Notes under the pieces: model-generated | The model's database searches: none | What the model was told of the DNA's origin: nothing | Seen by the model: only the letters and a program-made list of their open reading frames with translations | Position numbers and translations under genes: made by a program | Shown: positions 10,108 to 18,569 of the stretch, in pieces | Numbering within the stretch: the first letter of the stretch is position 1 | How the letters are laid out: each line of letters opens with the position of its first letter | NCBI GenBank assembly: GCA_021778845.1 | Contig: JAJYBU010000008.1 | Span: 1-64,000 of the forward strand | Reading direction: 5' to 3' | Length of the DNA stretch: 64,000 bases | DNA from: Acidobacteriota bacterium | Lineage (GTDB): Bacteria > Acidobacteriota > Terriglobia > Terriglobales > Acidobacteriaceae

Positions 10108-10362
10108 ATGAACACACAGGACCTTACAACTCTCACCGCCGACAAAGTAATCGATGCCCGTGGCACAGCCTGCCCCGGCCCACTGCTCGAAGCCAAAAAA
10201 GGCATCGGCGCCGTCAAGGTAGGCCAGGTCATCGAAGTAAAGTCCAACGACAAAGGTTCCCGCAAGGATCTATCCACATGGGCAACCAAGGTCGGCCATG
10301 AGTATCTCGGCCTCATCGAAGCCGATGGCCACGACCGTCTGTTTGTGTTGAGGAAGAAGTAA
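10108..10362 (+). CDS. tusA: TusA-family sulfur carrier protein
   Basis: 84-aa sulfurtransferase of the TusA/SirA/YeeD family that passes a persulfide on a single cysteine. The CPGP motif (Cys22 in ARGTACPGPLLEAKK) is intact, and the following hydrophobic strands fit the IF3-like fold. A strong ribosome site (AGAAGGAGA) precedes the ATG; the gene begins 12 bases after the arsR stop. Beside DsrE2, a rhodanese fusion and Hdr-like subunits, it most likely delivers sulfane sulfur to or from the complex and does not serve tRNA thiolation. Confidence 0.9.
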   Translation: MNTQDLTTLTADKVIDARGTACPGPLLEAKKGIGAVKVGQVIEVKSNDKGSRKDLSTWATKVGHEYLGLIEADGHDRLFVLRKK

Positions 10363-10467
10363 CCACCTACAGGGTCCCGGCACGGATCATCCATCCTGCC
10401 GGCCCCTGTAGTCCAGAGCAACGATCAAGACCGCGAGCCGAAGCCCGTGGTCAGTAAGAGGTGCGGT

Positions 10468-10974
10468 ATGGCTGACGTTTTCGTTCCTAAGATACTTGTG
10501 CTGGCCACTGAAAAGTGCGCCTATCCCGGTGCCGATGCGGTAGGCAAGGCCCACCTGGAATATCCCTCCAGCGTCTACATTTTGCGCGTGCTCTCTCCAG
10601 TGCTCTTCCCTGAAGACTTCTTTCTGCGCACCTACAGCAAGGGCATCGACGGCATCATCATCGCCGCCTGCGGTTCGGACTGCCCCTACCACGGTGCCTA
10701 TGAACGTCTCGCCGCGCGCATCGACACGCTCACTACCGTCATGAAGGACGGCGGCCTGGACATCGAGCGCATTCGCCTCACAGCCATCTGCACGGTCTGC
10801 ATCAAGGCCTTTCTCAAGGAGATCGCGCAGATGACCGACAACCTCATCCGTCTCGGACCGGTGGACCGCGCGCGCGCCGGCAAGCTCTACGAGGAATCGC
10901 TGCAGCGCCTGCAATCCTCCGTCAACCCCGCGCTGCTTGGCAACCACTCCACGTCAGAAAGGGTCTCGCTATGA
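10468..10974 (+). CDS. Hydrogenase iron-sulfur subunit, MvhD/FrhD family
   Basis: 168-aa protein of the MvhD family, which carries electrons between a partner and HdrA through a [2Fe-2S] centre. Matching family segments are KCAYPGADAVG, YPSSVYILRV, the GIDGIIIAACGSDCPYHGAYERL block and MTDNLIRLGPVD. The first CxxC of classical MvhD (CNWC) is reduced here to EKC, but further cysteines occur at AICTVC. The ATG at 10468 has AGAGG six bases upstream and is preferred over a GTG at 10447. The stop overlaps the next gene's start (ATGA). In canonical QmoB this domain is fused to HdrA; here it is a separate gene. Confidence 0.8.
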   Translation: MADVFVPKILVLATEKCAYPGADAVGKAHLEYPSSVYILRVLSPVLFPEDFFLRTYSKGIDGIIIAACGSDCPYHGAYERLAARIDTLTTVMKDGGLDIERIRLTAICTVCIKAFLKEIAQMTDNLIRLGPVDRARAGKLYEESLQRLQSSVNPALLGNHSTSERVSL

Positions 10975-12314
10975 CACCGGCCACGGAACAAAGCAACGCA
11001 TATCGCCCCGACGCACTCGTCGTTGGAGGAGGCATCGCCGGCATGCAATCAGCCCTCGATCTCGCCGAACAGGGGCTCAAGGTGATGCTCGTCGAGCGTG
11101 GCCCCAGCATCGGTGGCCACATGATCTCCCTCGCCAAAGTCTTTCCCACGCTGGACTGCGCCAGTTGCATCACCGCTCCCAAGATGTCCGCGTCCTCGCA
11201 CCACGACAACATCAAGATCCTCGTCAACACCGAGGTGCAAGGCATCCAGACTATCGGCGGCGTGCACCACGTGAAGCTGCTCAAGAAAGCAACCTACGTC
11301 AACTTCGACAAGTGCATCGGCTGCCGTCTCTGCGAGTACGCCTGCGACGCCGAGTACCCCGATCCTCTCGAAGAGGGCCTCGGTGCCAGGCGAGCCATCG
11401 GCGTCGCCTTCACCAACGCCATCCCGCAGAAGGCTGTGCTCAATCCCGAACTCTGCGCCACCTGCGGAACCTGCGCTCGCGTCTGCCCCACCGACGCCAT
11501 CGAGTTCGATCAGCAGTCCGAAACAGTGATCGTCCAGACCGACGCCGTCATCGTTGCCTCCGGCTTCGCGCTCAACTCGCTCAACGTCAAGCCACAGTAC
11601 AACGCAGCGCGCAGCAGGAACATCGTCTCCGCGCTCACGATGGAACGTCTGCTCGCTCCGCACGGCCCCTATGGCCGCGTGCTCCGTCCCTCCGACGGCA
11701 AAATTCCATCGTCCGTCGCCTTCGTTCAGTGCGCAGGCTCGCGCGACGCATCCATCGGTGTCTCCTACTGCTCGCGCGTCTGCTGCATGTACGCCATCAA
11801 GCAGGCCATGCTGCTCTCCGGCGCCCTTCCCATCGCCGACATCACCATCTACTACATGGACATCCGCGCCTTCGGCAAAGGCTACGAGCAGTTCTACCAG
11901 AACGCCAAAGCCATGGGCGTCAACTTCGTGCGCGGCAAGGTCGCGCGCATCGATCCCGTCGACGACGGCGATCTCTCCCTGCACGTCGAGACCACCGAAG
12001 ACCCGGAGAACTTCCTGCAGGAGCGTCGTCACGATCTCGTCGTGCTTGCCCAGGGCATGCTGCCCGAGTGGGACATGTCCGGAACCACGCCCGTGCAGCG
12101 CGCAGCCGATGGCTTCGTCGCCACCCCGATGCTCACCTCACCAACCGTCACCACCGCGCCCGGCATCTTCGTCGCCGGCGTCGCAGCCGGCCCCAAGGAC
12201 ATCGTCGACACCATCGCCGAAGCAGGTGCAGCCGCCATGCAGGTCAGCCAATACCTCTATCAGAAGCGGTCTGCCAACGTAACCGAATCGCAGTCAGCCG
12301 TCCTGGTCGGATAA
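10971..12314 (+). CDS. HdrA/QmoA-like FAD and iron-sulfur protein
   Basis: 447-aa flavoprotein related to heterodisulfide reductase subunit A and QmoA. An FAD-binding Rossmann motif (VVGGGIAGMQSALDLAEQG) is followed by the HdrA-specific cysteine segment FPTLDCASCITAPKM. Two ferredoxin-type clusters come next (CIGCRLCEYAC and CATCGTCARVCP), then CAGSRD and YCSRVCCMYAIKQAML. It lacks the N-terminal HdrA domain, and its length fits QmoA (about 410-450 aa). It is translationally coupled to the MvhD gene by an ATGA overlap. Predicted role: cytoplasmic electron transfer in a membrane-linked Hdr/Qmo-like complex. The partner substrate is unknown. Confidence 0.85.
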   Translation: MTPATEQSNAYRPDALVVGGGIAGMQSALDLAEQGLKVMLVERGPSIGGHMISLAKVFPTLDCASCITAPKMSASSHHDNIKILVNTEVQGIQTIGGVHHVKLLKKATYVNFDKCIGCRLCEYACDAEYPDPLEEGLGARRAIGVAFTNAIPQKAVLNPELCATCGTCARVCPTDAIEFDQQSETVIVQTDAVIVASGFALNSLNVKPQYNAARSRNIVSALTMERLLAPHGPYGRVLRPSDGKIPSSVAFVQCAGSRDASIGVSYCSRVCCMYAIKQAMLLSGALPIADITIYYMDIRAFGKGYEQFYQNAKAMGVNFVRGKVARIDPVDDGDLSLHVETTEDPENFLQERRHDLVVLAQGMLPEWDMSGTTPVQRAADGFVATPMLTSPTVTTAPGIFVAGVAAGPKDIVDTIAEAGAAAMQVSQYLYQKRSANVTESQSAVLVG

Positions 12315-12352
12315 GGAACGAAGGACACCAGTAGAACCTCGAGGACAAAAGT

Positions 12353-14371
12353 ATGAGCGACAAGAACGATTCCACCAAGCAGCCGGGCACCGAAGACCTC
12401 GATCTCGCATGCGCGACTCCTGAAGAAGAAGAGGCGCTGCTCGAAGCCGATCCAACCTATCTAAAACAGCGCGCGGCCGTGCAGCAGCACTTGGAGCAAG
12501 TCCGCCTGCAGCGCTCTGATCTGCCTCCCGAGGTGCGCGTCGGCGTCTACATCTGCCGCTGCGGCGGCAACATCTCCGACGTCGTCGACGTCGAGCGCGT
12601 AGCGAAAGTCGTCGGCCTGATTCCCGGAGTCGTCACCGCGAAGGTCAACACCTTCTGCTGTTCGGACCCCGGTCAACAGACCATCACCTCCGACATCCTC
12701 GAGCAGAATCTCGATCGCGTTGTGGTCGCCTCGTGCTCGCCCTCCCTGCACGAGCAGACCTTCCGCGGCGCTGTCTCCCGCGCCAACATGAACCCGTATC
12801 TCTATGAGCAGGTGAACATCCGCGAGCAGGGTTCCTGGGCGCATCGTCACGATCCCGAAGGGGCCACGCATCTGGCCATCCAGATGATCACCGCTGCCGT
12901 CGGCAAGTTGCGCTACTCCACGCCTCTCGACCAGATCAAGCTCCCCAACCATCGCAAAGCTCTCGTCATTGGCGGCGGCATCGGCGGCATGAAAGCAGCC
13001 GTCGACATGGCAGGCCGCGGCATTCTCGTCATGCTCGTCGAACAGTCCGATCGCCTCGGCGGCCGCCTCAACGAGCGTGGCCGCGTCTATCCCTCCGAGA
13101 AGATGGCCAGTGAGTTTGTGACCGAACTGATCCAGAACGTGCGCGCGAACAAGAACATCGAAGTCCTGCTCAACAGCAACGTCACCTCCGTCAACGGCTT
13201 CATCGGAAACTTCCGCACCGTCATCACCGGCCCCTTCGGACCCGCTGGTGCGACAGCATCCACCGACCAACTCGTAGGCGCGATCGTCATGGCCACCGGC
13301 TACCGCCCGTACGTTCCGCGCGACGGCGAGTTCCTCTATCGCGAAGATCCCTGCGTTCTCACCACGCCGGAGTTCATCCAGTTTTCCCAGAGCATCGATG
13401 ACCGCACCCGGGACATGGTCTATCGCGGTCGCACCATCCGCAGCATCGCGTTTCTGCACTGCGTCGGCAGCCGCCAACTCGACGGCGTCCACGAGCCGCA
13501 ACCCGACGGCACCCTCAACACCTACTGCTCGCGCGTCTGTTGCAGCACCATTCTTCAGCAGGCCCTCGCCGTCCGCGAGCGCTTCCCCAAAGTCCGCGTC
13601 TACGACTTCCATCGTGACATCCGCACCTACGGCCGCGGCGAAGAGGACTACTACATCAACGCCTCCAAAGCCGGCGTCGTCTTCTTCCGCTTCAACGGCG
13701 AAGACCCCATCAAGGTCGAGCGCAACACCAAATCCAATGGCAAGAAATCCGCGCCACTCACCGTCACCGTCAAGGACGCGCTCACCTGGGGTGAAGAGTT
13801 GGAAGTCCCCGTCGACATGGTCGTCCTCGGCGTCGGCATGATGCCCAGCCACATCGAGGATCTGGTCGAGAGCATCAAGCTCTCCACCGGCGAAGACCAC
13901 TTTCTGCAGGAGGTTCACCCCAAGCTGCGCCCGGTCGAAGTTGCCGTCAACGGCGTTCTCCTCGCAGGCACAGCGCAGGGCCCCATGAACATTCAGGAGA
14001 CGCTCAACGCCGCCGCAGCCGCAGCCGTCAAAGCCGCCTCCATGTTCGCCAAGGACGTCGTCGAACTCAATCCCTTCGTCGCTGTCGTCGACGCATCACG
14101 TTGCACCGGCGAGGCCATCTGCGTCACGCAATGCGACTACGAAGGCGCACTCAAGATGGTCGAGGTGGAAGTCGACGGACGCATGGTGCAACGCGCCGAG
14201 GTCAACGCCGGTCTCTGTTCCGGCTGTGGAGCCTGCGTCCCCGTCTGCCCCACCCGCGCCCTCGACGTCGATGGCTGGCGCCTCGACCAATACAACGCGA
14301 TGGTGGACGGCCTCGTCACCGAAGCCCCCAGCGCACAATGCGGCGTACCAGAACTGGTGCACCTGGGCTGA
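12353..14371 (+). CDS. HdrA/QmoB-like FAD and iron-sulfur protein
   Basis: 672-aa second HdrA homologue. A leader of about 65 acidic residues is followed by the N-terminal HdrA domain (GVYICRCGGNISDVVDVERV, FCCSDPGQQTI, ASCSPSLHEQTFRG, NIREQGSWAH). Then come the FAD motif VIGGGIGGMKAAVDMAGRG, CVGSRQ with YCSRVCC, and a C-terminal pair of cluster motifs (CTGEAICVTQC, CSGCGACVPVCP). It lacks the FPTLDC segment and central ferredoxin found in the preceding protein. The MvhD domain normally fused to QmoB is the separate gene at 10468. GAGGA precedes the ATG. It is probably the partner of the 10971 product in a heteromeric Qmo-like complex. Confidence 0.85.
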   Translation: MSDKNDSTKQPGTEDLDLACATPEEEEALLEADPTYLKQRAAVQQHLEQVRLQRSDLPPEVRVGVYICRCGGNISDVVDVERVAKVVGLIPGVVTAKVNTFCCSDPGQQTITSDILEQNLDRVVVASCSPSLHEQTFRGAVSRANMNPYLYEQVNIREQGSWAHRHDPEGATHLAIQMITAAVGKLRYSTPLDQIKLPNHRKALVIGGGIGGMKAAVDMAGRGILVMLVEQSDRLGGRLNERGRVYPSEKMASEFVTELIQNVRANKNIEVLLNSNVTSVNGFIGNFRTVITGPFGPAGATASTDQLVGAIVMATGYRPYVPRDGEFLYREDPCVLTTPEFIQFSQSIDDRTRDMVYRGRTIRSIAFLHCVGSRQLDGVHEPQPDGTLNTYCSRVCCSTILQQALAVRERFPKVRVYDFHRDIRTYGRGEEDYYINASKAGVVFFRFNGEDPIKVERNTKSNGKKSAPLTVTVKDALTWGEELEVPVDMVVLGVGMMPSHIEDLVESIKLSTGEDHFLQEVHPKLRPVEVAVNGVLLAGTAQGPMNIQETLNAAAAAAVKAASMFAKDVVELNPFVAVVDASRCTGEAICVTQCDYEGALKMVEVEVDGRMVQRAEVNAGLCSGCGACVPVCPTRALDVDGWRLDQYNAMVDGLVTEAPSAQCGVPELVHLG

Positions 14372-14400
14372 CCCAGAGCACCTGAAGGGAGAGATCGACA

Positions 14401-14718
14401 ATGGCAATGAAGACACTAACGGCCCAGCAGAAACAGGCTCTCGCCACCATGCGCGAACGCATAGGCGGGGTCAGCGAAGAAAAGAAGCAGCACGCCAAAC
14501 AACTAAAGGCTGCGCGCAAGGCGATCGTCCAACTGCTCACCCAGAAGCCGGCCACGGCTCCCGAGATCGCCGCAGCCCTCAACATGCCCAGCGACGAGGC
14601 CCTCTGGCACCTCACCGGCATGCGCAAATACGGACATGTCACCGAAGCCGGCGAAGAGGGCGAGTACCTCCTCTATGCGCTCGTCGCCACCGAAGAAGCG
14701 GCCGCAACAGCTCACTAA
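14401..14718 (+). CDS. Small winged-helix-like protein inside the Qmo-like operon
   Basis: 105 aa. The N-terminal 40 residues are a charged helix (QQKQALATMRERIGGVSEEKKQHAKQLKAARK), followed by a winged-helix fold (KPATAPEIAAALNMPSDEALWHLTGMRKYGHVTEAGEEGEYLLYAL). It may bind DNA, but its position between two structural subunit genes suggests that it may be a scaffold or accessory of the complex. The ribosome site GGAGA lies eight bases before the ATG. A second ATG two codons later is possible. No named family is recognised beyond the fold. Confidence 0.7.
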   Translation: MAMKTLTAQQKQALATMRERIGGVSEEKKQHAKQLKAARKAIVQLLTQKPATAPEIAAALNMPSDEALWHLTGMRKYGHVTEAGEEGEYLLYALVATEEAAATAH

Positions 14719-14739
14719 TACGTAGTACGAGGGATCGCA

Positions 14740-15951
14740 ATGGCACACGCAATCGATGTTGCACTGATGGACAAGATCAAGAAGCACGGCCCCGGCGGCA
14801 CGCTGGATGTGAGTGCCTGTTTCAACTGCGGAAACTGCACCGCTGTCTGCCCGCTGGCAGAGGACTCCTCCGGATTTCCCCGCCGCGTCATCCGCATGGC
14901 GCAAGTCGGCATGGAGAAGGAACTCCTCGCCGACGAAGACATCTGGCGCTGCTACGCCTGCGGCGAGTGCACCAAGACCTGCCCACGCCAGGCCGACCCC
15001 ATGCAGTTCATGGCAGCGGCGCGCAGCTACGCCATCTCCCGCTACGACGCCACCGGATTGTCCGGCCTCATGTACCGCTCCGTGACCGTCAACATTCTGG
15101 TCTTCCTTCTGCTCTCCGCATTCTTCGTTCTCCTTCTGCTCTCGCACAAAGGAGGCCTCGAAATGGGCAGTAACGGCGCGCTCTTCAGCGGCATCGGCTC
15201 CACGCGCCTCTTCCAGTTCATCCCCGGCGAGTGGGTCCACGGCATCGGCATCGCACTCTTTACCGTGATCGGCGTCAGCCTCGCCTTCGGCATCTTCTCC
15301 ATGATCTACAAAGTCATGAGCAAGAAGAATCTCTCCGGTGAGCGGCCAGCGTTTCCGATCTCCGCGCTCATTCCCTCCATCGTGTCCGCCGTCATGGACG
15401 CACTCAATCATCGCCGCTTCCGCAACTGCGACGCGACCGAGCAACCCACCAACGAGCCCATCTATCTGCGCGCCTGGTTCGTCCACGCCTCCATCATGTG
15501 GGGCTTCATCGCCATGCTCATCGCCACCACGGTGGACTATCTCTTCAAGCCCATCGGCTCGCCCGTTCCTCCCTGGTATTCCATGCGTCTGCTCGGCCTG
15601 GTCGGCGGCCTCGTCTGCCTCTACGGCCTGGCCATCGCCATCTCGCGCAGGATCAGCGCAAAGGAAACGCCCTACGACAAGAGCGCCTTCTCTGATTGGT
15701 TCTTCCTCCTGTTGCTCACCGGCACCGTCCTCACCGGCCTGCTCACCGAGGTCGTCGTCTACCTCCCGCACCCGACCCTCTTCGGCTACGCAATCTTCCT
15801 CACGCACATCGTTCTGGCCATGGACATTCTCATCCTCATGCCGCTCACCAAATTCGCGCACGTCGTCTACCGGACCCTCGCCCTCGCCCTGCACGAGTGG
15901 GCGCTGGCCCCGGCACCGCAAAAAGCCACGGCTGCAGCCAGCAACGCCTAA
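14740..15951 (+). CDS. QmoC-like membrane subunit: HdrC ferredoxin fused to b-type cytochrome domain
   Basis: 403 aa. Residues about 1-100 are an HdrC-like domain with two [4Fe-4S] motifs (CFNCGNCTAVCPL and CYACGECTKTCPRQADPMQF). The rest has about six membrane helices of the nitrate-reductase-gamma/QmoC type, with His residues in or near helices (VHASIMWGF, LTHIVLAMD, FAHVVYR) that could ligate b haems. This is the architecture of QmoC, which links cytoplasmic Hdr-like subunits to the quinone pool. GAGGG precedes the ATG. It anchors the HdrA-like pair to the membrane. Confidence 0.87.
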   Translation: MAHAIDVALMDKIKKHGPGGTLDVSACFNCGNCTAVCPLAEDSSGFPRRVIRMAQVGMEKELLADEDIWRCYACGECTKTCPRQADPMQFMAAARSYAISRYDATGLSGLMYRSVTVNILVFLLLSAFFVLLLLSHKGGLEMGSNGALFSGIGSTRLFQFIPGEWVHGIGIALFTVIGVSLAFGIFSMIYKVMSKKNLSGERPAFPISALIPSIVSAVMDALNHRRFRNCDATEQPTNEPIYLRAWFVHASIMWGFIAMLIATTVDYLFKPIGSPVPPWYSMRLLGLVGGLVCLYGLAIAISRRISAKETPYDKSAFSDWFFLLLLTGTVLTGLLTEVVVYLPHPTLFGYAIFLTHIVLAMDILILMPLTKFAHVVYRTLALALHEWALAPAPQKATAAASNA

Positions 15952-15978
15952 CCTCATACCCGCAAAGGAGCGCCCGTC

Positions 15979-16566
15979 ATGCCCACAGCCACCGAAGTCG
16001 ATCTCACGCAAGTCAATCTCAATCAAGCCAATTTCAAAGACGCGCTGGAAGCACTCACCGCCCGCGTCGAGGCCATCGAGCAAACCGCCGGCAACGACCA
16101 CCTCTCCATTGGAGTGATGACCGGAAATCTCGACACCACCATCGCCGCCTTCATCATCGCCCTCGCGGCCACCGCTTATGACATCAAGGTCGATATGTTC
16201 TTCACCTTCTGGGCCGTGGCCGCCTTGCGCGATCCAAAGAAGGCCCCACCCAAAAAGTTCATGGAGAAGATGTTCGGCTGGATGCTGCCCCGCGGCTCCC
16301 AGGCTCTTCCCCTCTCCAAGATGCAGATGGCCGGCATCGGCCCCAAAATGATCCGCTCGATCATGCAGCAGCACGGCGTCAAGTCTCTCGAGCAGCTTAT
16401 GAAAGAGGCCGGCGAGTACGGCGTCGAGATCCACATCTGCGAGATGTCGATGGACCTCATGGGCTTCAAGGCCGAAGAGATGATCGACTACCCGCACCTC
16501 GATTACGTCGGCGCCGGCACCTTCATCCAGCTCATCGGCGAATCCAAGCAGGCATTCTTCTTATAA
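15979..16566 (+). CDS. DsrE2-family (DsrE/DsrF/DrsH-like) sulfurtransferase
   Basis: 195-aa protein with a predicted coiled N-terminus (residues 1-40) and a DsrE-like domain. The signature ICEMSMDLMGF with its conserved cysteine (about residue 154) is the DsrE2 active-site region; a second family hallmark is the hydrophobic helix near residues 50-70 (GNLDTTIAAFIIALAATAYDIKVDMFFTFW). DsrE2 proteins exchange persulfide sulfur with TusA and rhodanese in sulfur-oxidising organisms. AAGGAG precedes the ATG. It sits 27 bases after the QmoC-like gene in the same operon. Confidence 0.88.
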   Translation: MPTATEVDLTQVNLNQANFKDALEALTARVEAIEQTAGNDHLSIGVMTGNLDTTIAAFIIALAATAYDIKVDMFFTFWAVAALRDPKKAPPKKFMEKMFGWMLPRGSQALPLSKMQMAGIGPKMIRSIMQQHGVKSLEQLMKEAGEYGVEIHICEMSMDLMGFKAEEMIDYPHLDYVGAGTFIQLIGESKQAFFL

Positions 16567-16634
16567 ATAACTGCCAAACCAGCGCTGGTGAAATAATCAA
16601 AGAGACGCATCAGCCGATGAAACCCAATCCTGGG

Positions 16635-16657
16635 ATGGGCAGTGAGTCACTGCCCAT
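16635..16657. terminator. Hairpin between DsrE2 and the CoADR-rhodanese gene
   Basis: ATGGGCAG and CTGCCCAT flank a 7-base centre (TGAGTCA), itself palindromic around one base, so the whole element reads as a 23-bp near-perfect palindrome. No T-tract follows. It may be an attenuator, an RNA-processing site or an operator for the next gene. Confidence 0.45.
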
Positions 16658-16702
16658 TCGTCGTCTCTCGACCATCGCTGAGGAAAGCCGTATCACATCA
16701 CT

Positions 16703-18385
16703 ATGAACAATCTTGCTGGGAAACGCATCGTCATCGTCGGCGGAGTCGCCGGAGGAGCAGGTGCGGCCACCCGCGCACGGCGTCTCTGTGAAGACTGCGA
16801 AATCATCGTGCTGGAGCGCGGGCCCTACGTCTCCTTCGCCAACTGCGGCCTGCCATATTTCATCGGCGGCGAAATCATCCAGCGCAACGCCCTGCTCCTG
16901 CAAACCCCCGCGACGCTGCGTGCGCAGTTCAATCTCGACGTCCGCGTCAACTCCGAAGTCCTCTCCATCGACGCGAAACAGCAGGTCCTCACCGTCCGCG
17001 AAGTAGCCACCGGCCGTGAGTACGAGTTACCCTACGACGCGCTCGTTCTCTCTCCCGGCGCCTCGCCGCTGCGTCCGCCCATCCCCGGCATCGAGCGCCC
17101 CGGCCACTTCAGCGTCCGCAACATTCCCGACGTCGAGTACATCGCAAGCTGGCTCAACGACTGCGACGAGTGCCGCGCCGTCGTCGTCGGTGGCGGCTAC
17201 ATCGGCCTCGAGATGGCCGAGCAACTCAAGGAGCGCGGCCTCTCCGTCACCTTGCTTGAGGCCATGCCCCAGGTCATGACCCCGCTCGATCCCGAGATGG
17301 CCGCATGGCTCCATCTCGAACTCGTCGCCAACGGCATCGAGCTCCACCTCAACGATCCCGTCGCAGCCTTTGAGGCCCCCGCAGCCGGCGAGACCGCGCG
17401 CGCCTCCGTCGTAGTCCTCAAGAGCGGCAAGCGCGTCGAGGCCGACCTCGTCATCCTCGGGCTCGGCGTCCGTCCCGAAACATTGCTCGCGAAAACTGCC
17501 GGCCTCGAACTCGGCGCCCTCGGCGGCATCCGCGTCAACGACCACATGCAGACCAGCGACCCACACATCTGGGCCGTCGGCGACGCCATCGAAGTCAAAG
17601 ACGCCGTCACCGGCGCATGGAGCCACATCCCGCTCGCCGGCCCCGCCAACCGCCAGGGCCGCATCGCCGCCGACAACATCTGCGGCCGCTCATCACGCTA
17701 CGATGGCACCTGGGGCACCGCGATCCTGCGTCTCTTCACGCTCTCCGCCGGCTGCACCGGCGCCAACGAGAAGTCGCTCCGCAAAGCTGGCATCCCCTTC
17801 CAAACCGTCTACCTTCATCCCGGCTCGCACGCCGGCTACTATCCCGGCGCGCAGTTAATCGCGATGAAGATCCTCTTCGCGCCCGACACCGGCAAGCTCC
17901 TCGGAGCCCAGGCCGTCGGCCAGGACGGCATCGACAAGCGCATCGACGTCCTCGCCACCGCGCTCCAGGCCGGCAGAACCATGGACGATATCGCAGAACT
18001 CGAGCTCGCCTACGCCCCTCCCTTCGGTTCGGCCAAGGACCCCATCAACATGGCCGGCATGATCGCGCAGGACGTCCTGCACGGCGATGTGCAGCTTGCG
18101 CAGTGGAGTGAGATCGCCACCCTCGACCCCGCGCAGACCTTCCTGCTCGATGTCCGCCGCCCCGACGAACGCGCCAAGGGCTTCATCCCCGGCTCCACGC
18201 ACATTCCCCTCGACCAGATCCGTTCCCGCATGCACGAACTTCCGAGCGACCGCGAGATCATTGCCTACTGCCAGTCCGGCCAGCGCTCCTACTTCACCTC
18301 CAGAATCCTCCTCCAGCACGGCTTCCGCGTTCGCAACCTCACCGGCTCCTATCGCACCTGGAAGGCCGCCCAGGACGGGAAATAG
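16703..18385 (+). CDS. CoA-disulfide reductase / NAD(P)H:polysulfide oxidoreductase fused to rhodanese
   Basis: 560 aa. Residues 1-450 form a pyridine-nucleotide disulfide oxidoreductase: FAD motif IVGGVAGGAGAATRARR, the single-cysteine active site FANCGLPYFI (no CxxC), NAD motif VVVGGGYIGLEMAEQL and the dimer domain. Residues about 465-560 are a rhodanese with active loop YCQSGQRS. This two-domain layout is known from CoADR-RHD and Npsr enzymes, which reduce CoA persulfide, CoA disulfide or polysulfide. It is separated from dsrE2 by 136 bp with a hairpin, so it may have its own control. It probably supplies or drains persulfide for the relay. Confidence 0.88.
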   Translation: MNNLAGKRIVIVGGVAGGAGAATRARRLCEDCEIIVLERGPYVSFANCGLPYFIGGEIIQRNALLLQTPATLRAQFNLDVRVNSEVLSIDAKQQVLTVREVATGREYELPYDALVLSPGASPLRPPIPGIERPGHFSVRNIPDVEYIASWLNDCDECRAVVVGGGYIGLEMAEQLKERGLSVTLLEAMPQVMTPLDPEMAAWLHLELVANGIELHLNDPVAAFEAPAAGETARASVVVLKSGKRVEADLVILGLGVRPETLLAKTAGLELGALGGIRVNDHMQTSDPHIWAVGDAIEVKDAVTGAWSHIPLAGPANRQGRIAADNICGRSSRYDGTWGTAILRLFTLSAGCTGANEKSLRKAGIPFQTVYLHPGSHAGYYPGAQLIAMKILFAPDTGKLLGAQAVGQDGIDKRIDVLATALQAGRTMDDIAELELAYAPPFGSAKDPINMAGMIAQDVLHGDVQLAQWSEIATLDPAQTFLLDVRRPDERAKGFIPGSTHIPLDQIRSRMHELPSDREIIAYCQSGQRSYFTSRILLQHGFRVRNLTGSYRTWKAAQDGK

Positions 18386-18569
18386 CGCAACTCGCATCCC
18401 CTCCACCCCCACCCTGCAAATTCTCACTGCGACGATCCACATTGCGGTCTAGAATGGCGTCGTTGAAGACAGGCCTTCTGTCGCTGTCGGCAGCAGAGTC
18501 CCTGCTGCGCGATTCGCTTCATCGGGAAGCAGCCGAAGCGCCATCGAGATCACTGAGCAGGAGACGCAC

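Noticed and set aside
10937-12334. 465-aa frame overlapping the HdrA-like gene
   Set aside because: Arg/Ser-rich with no motif, while the alternative frame contains Rossmann and ferredoxin motifs.
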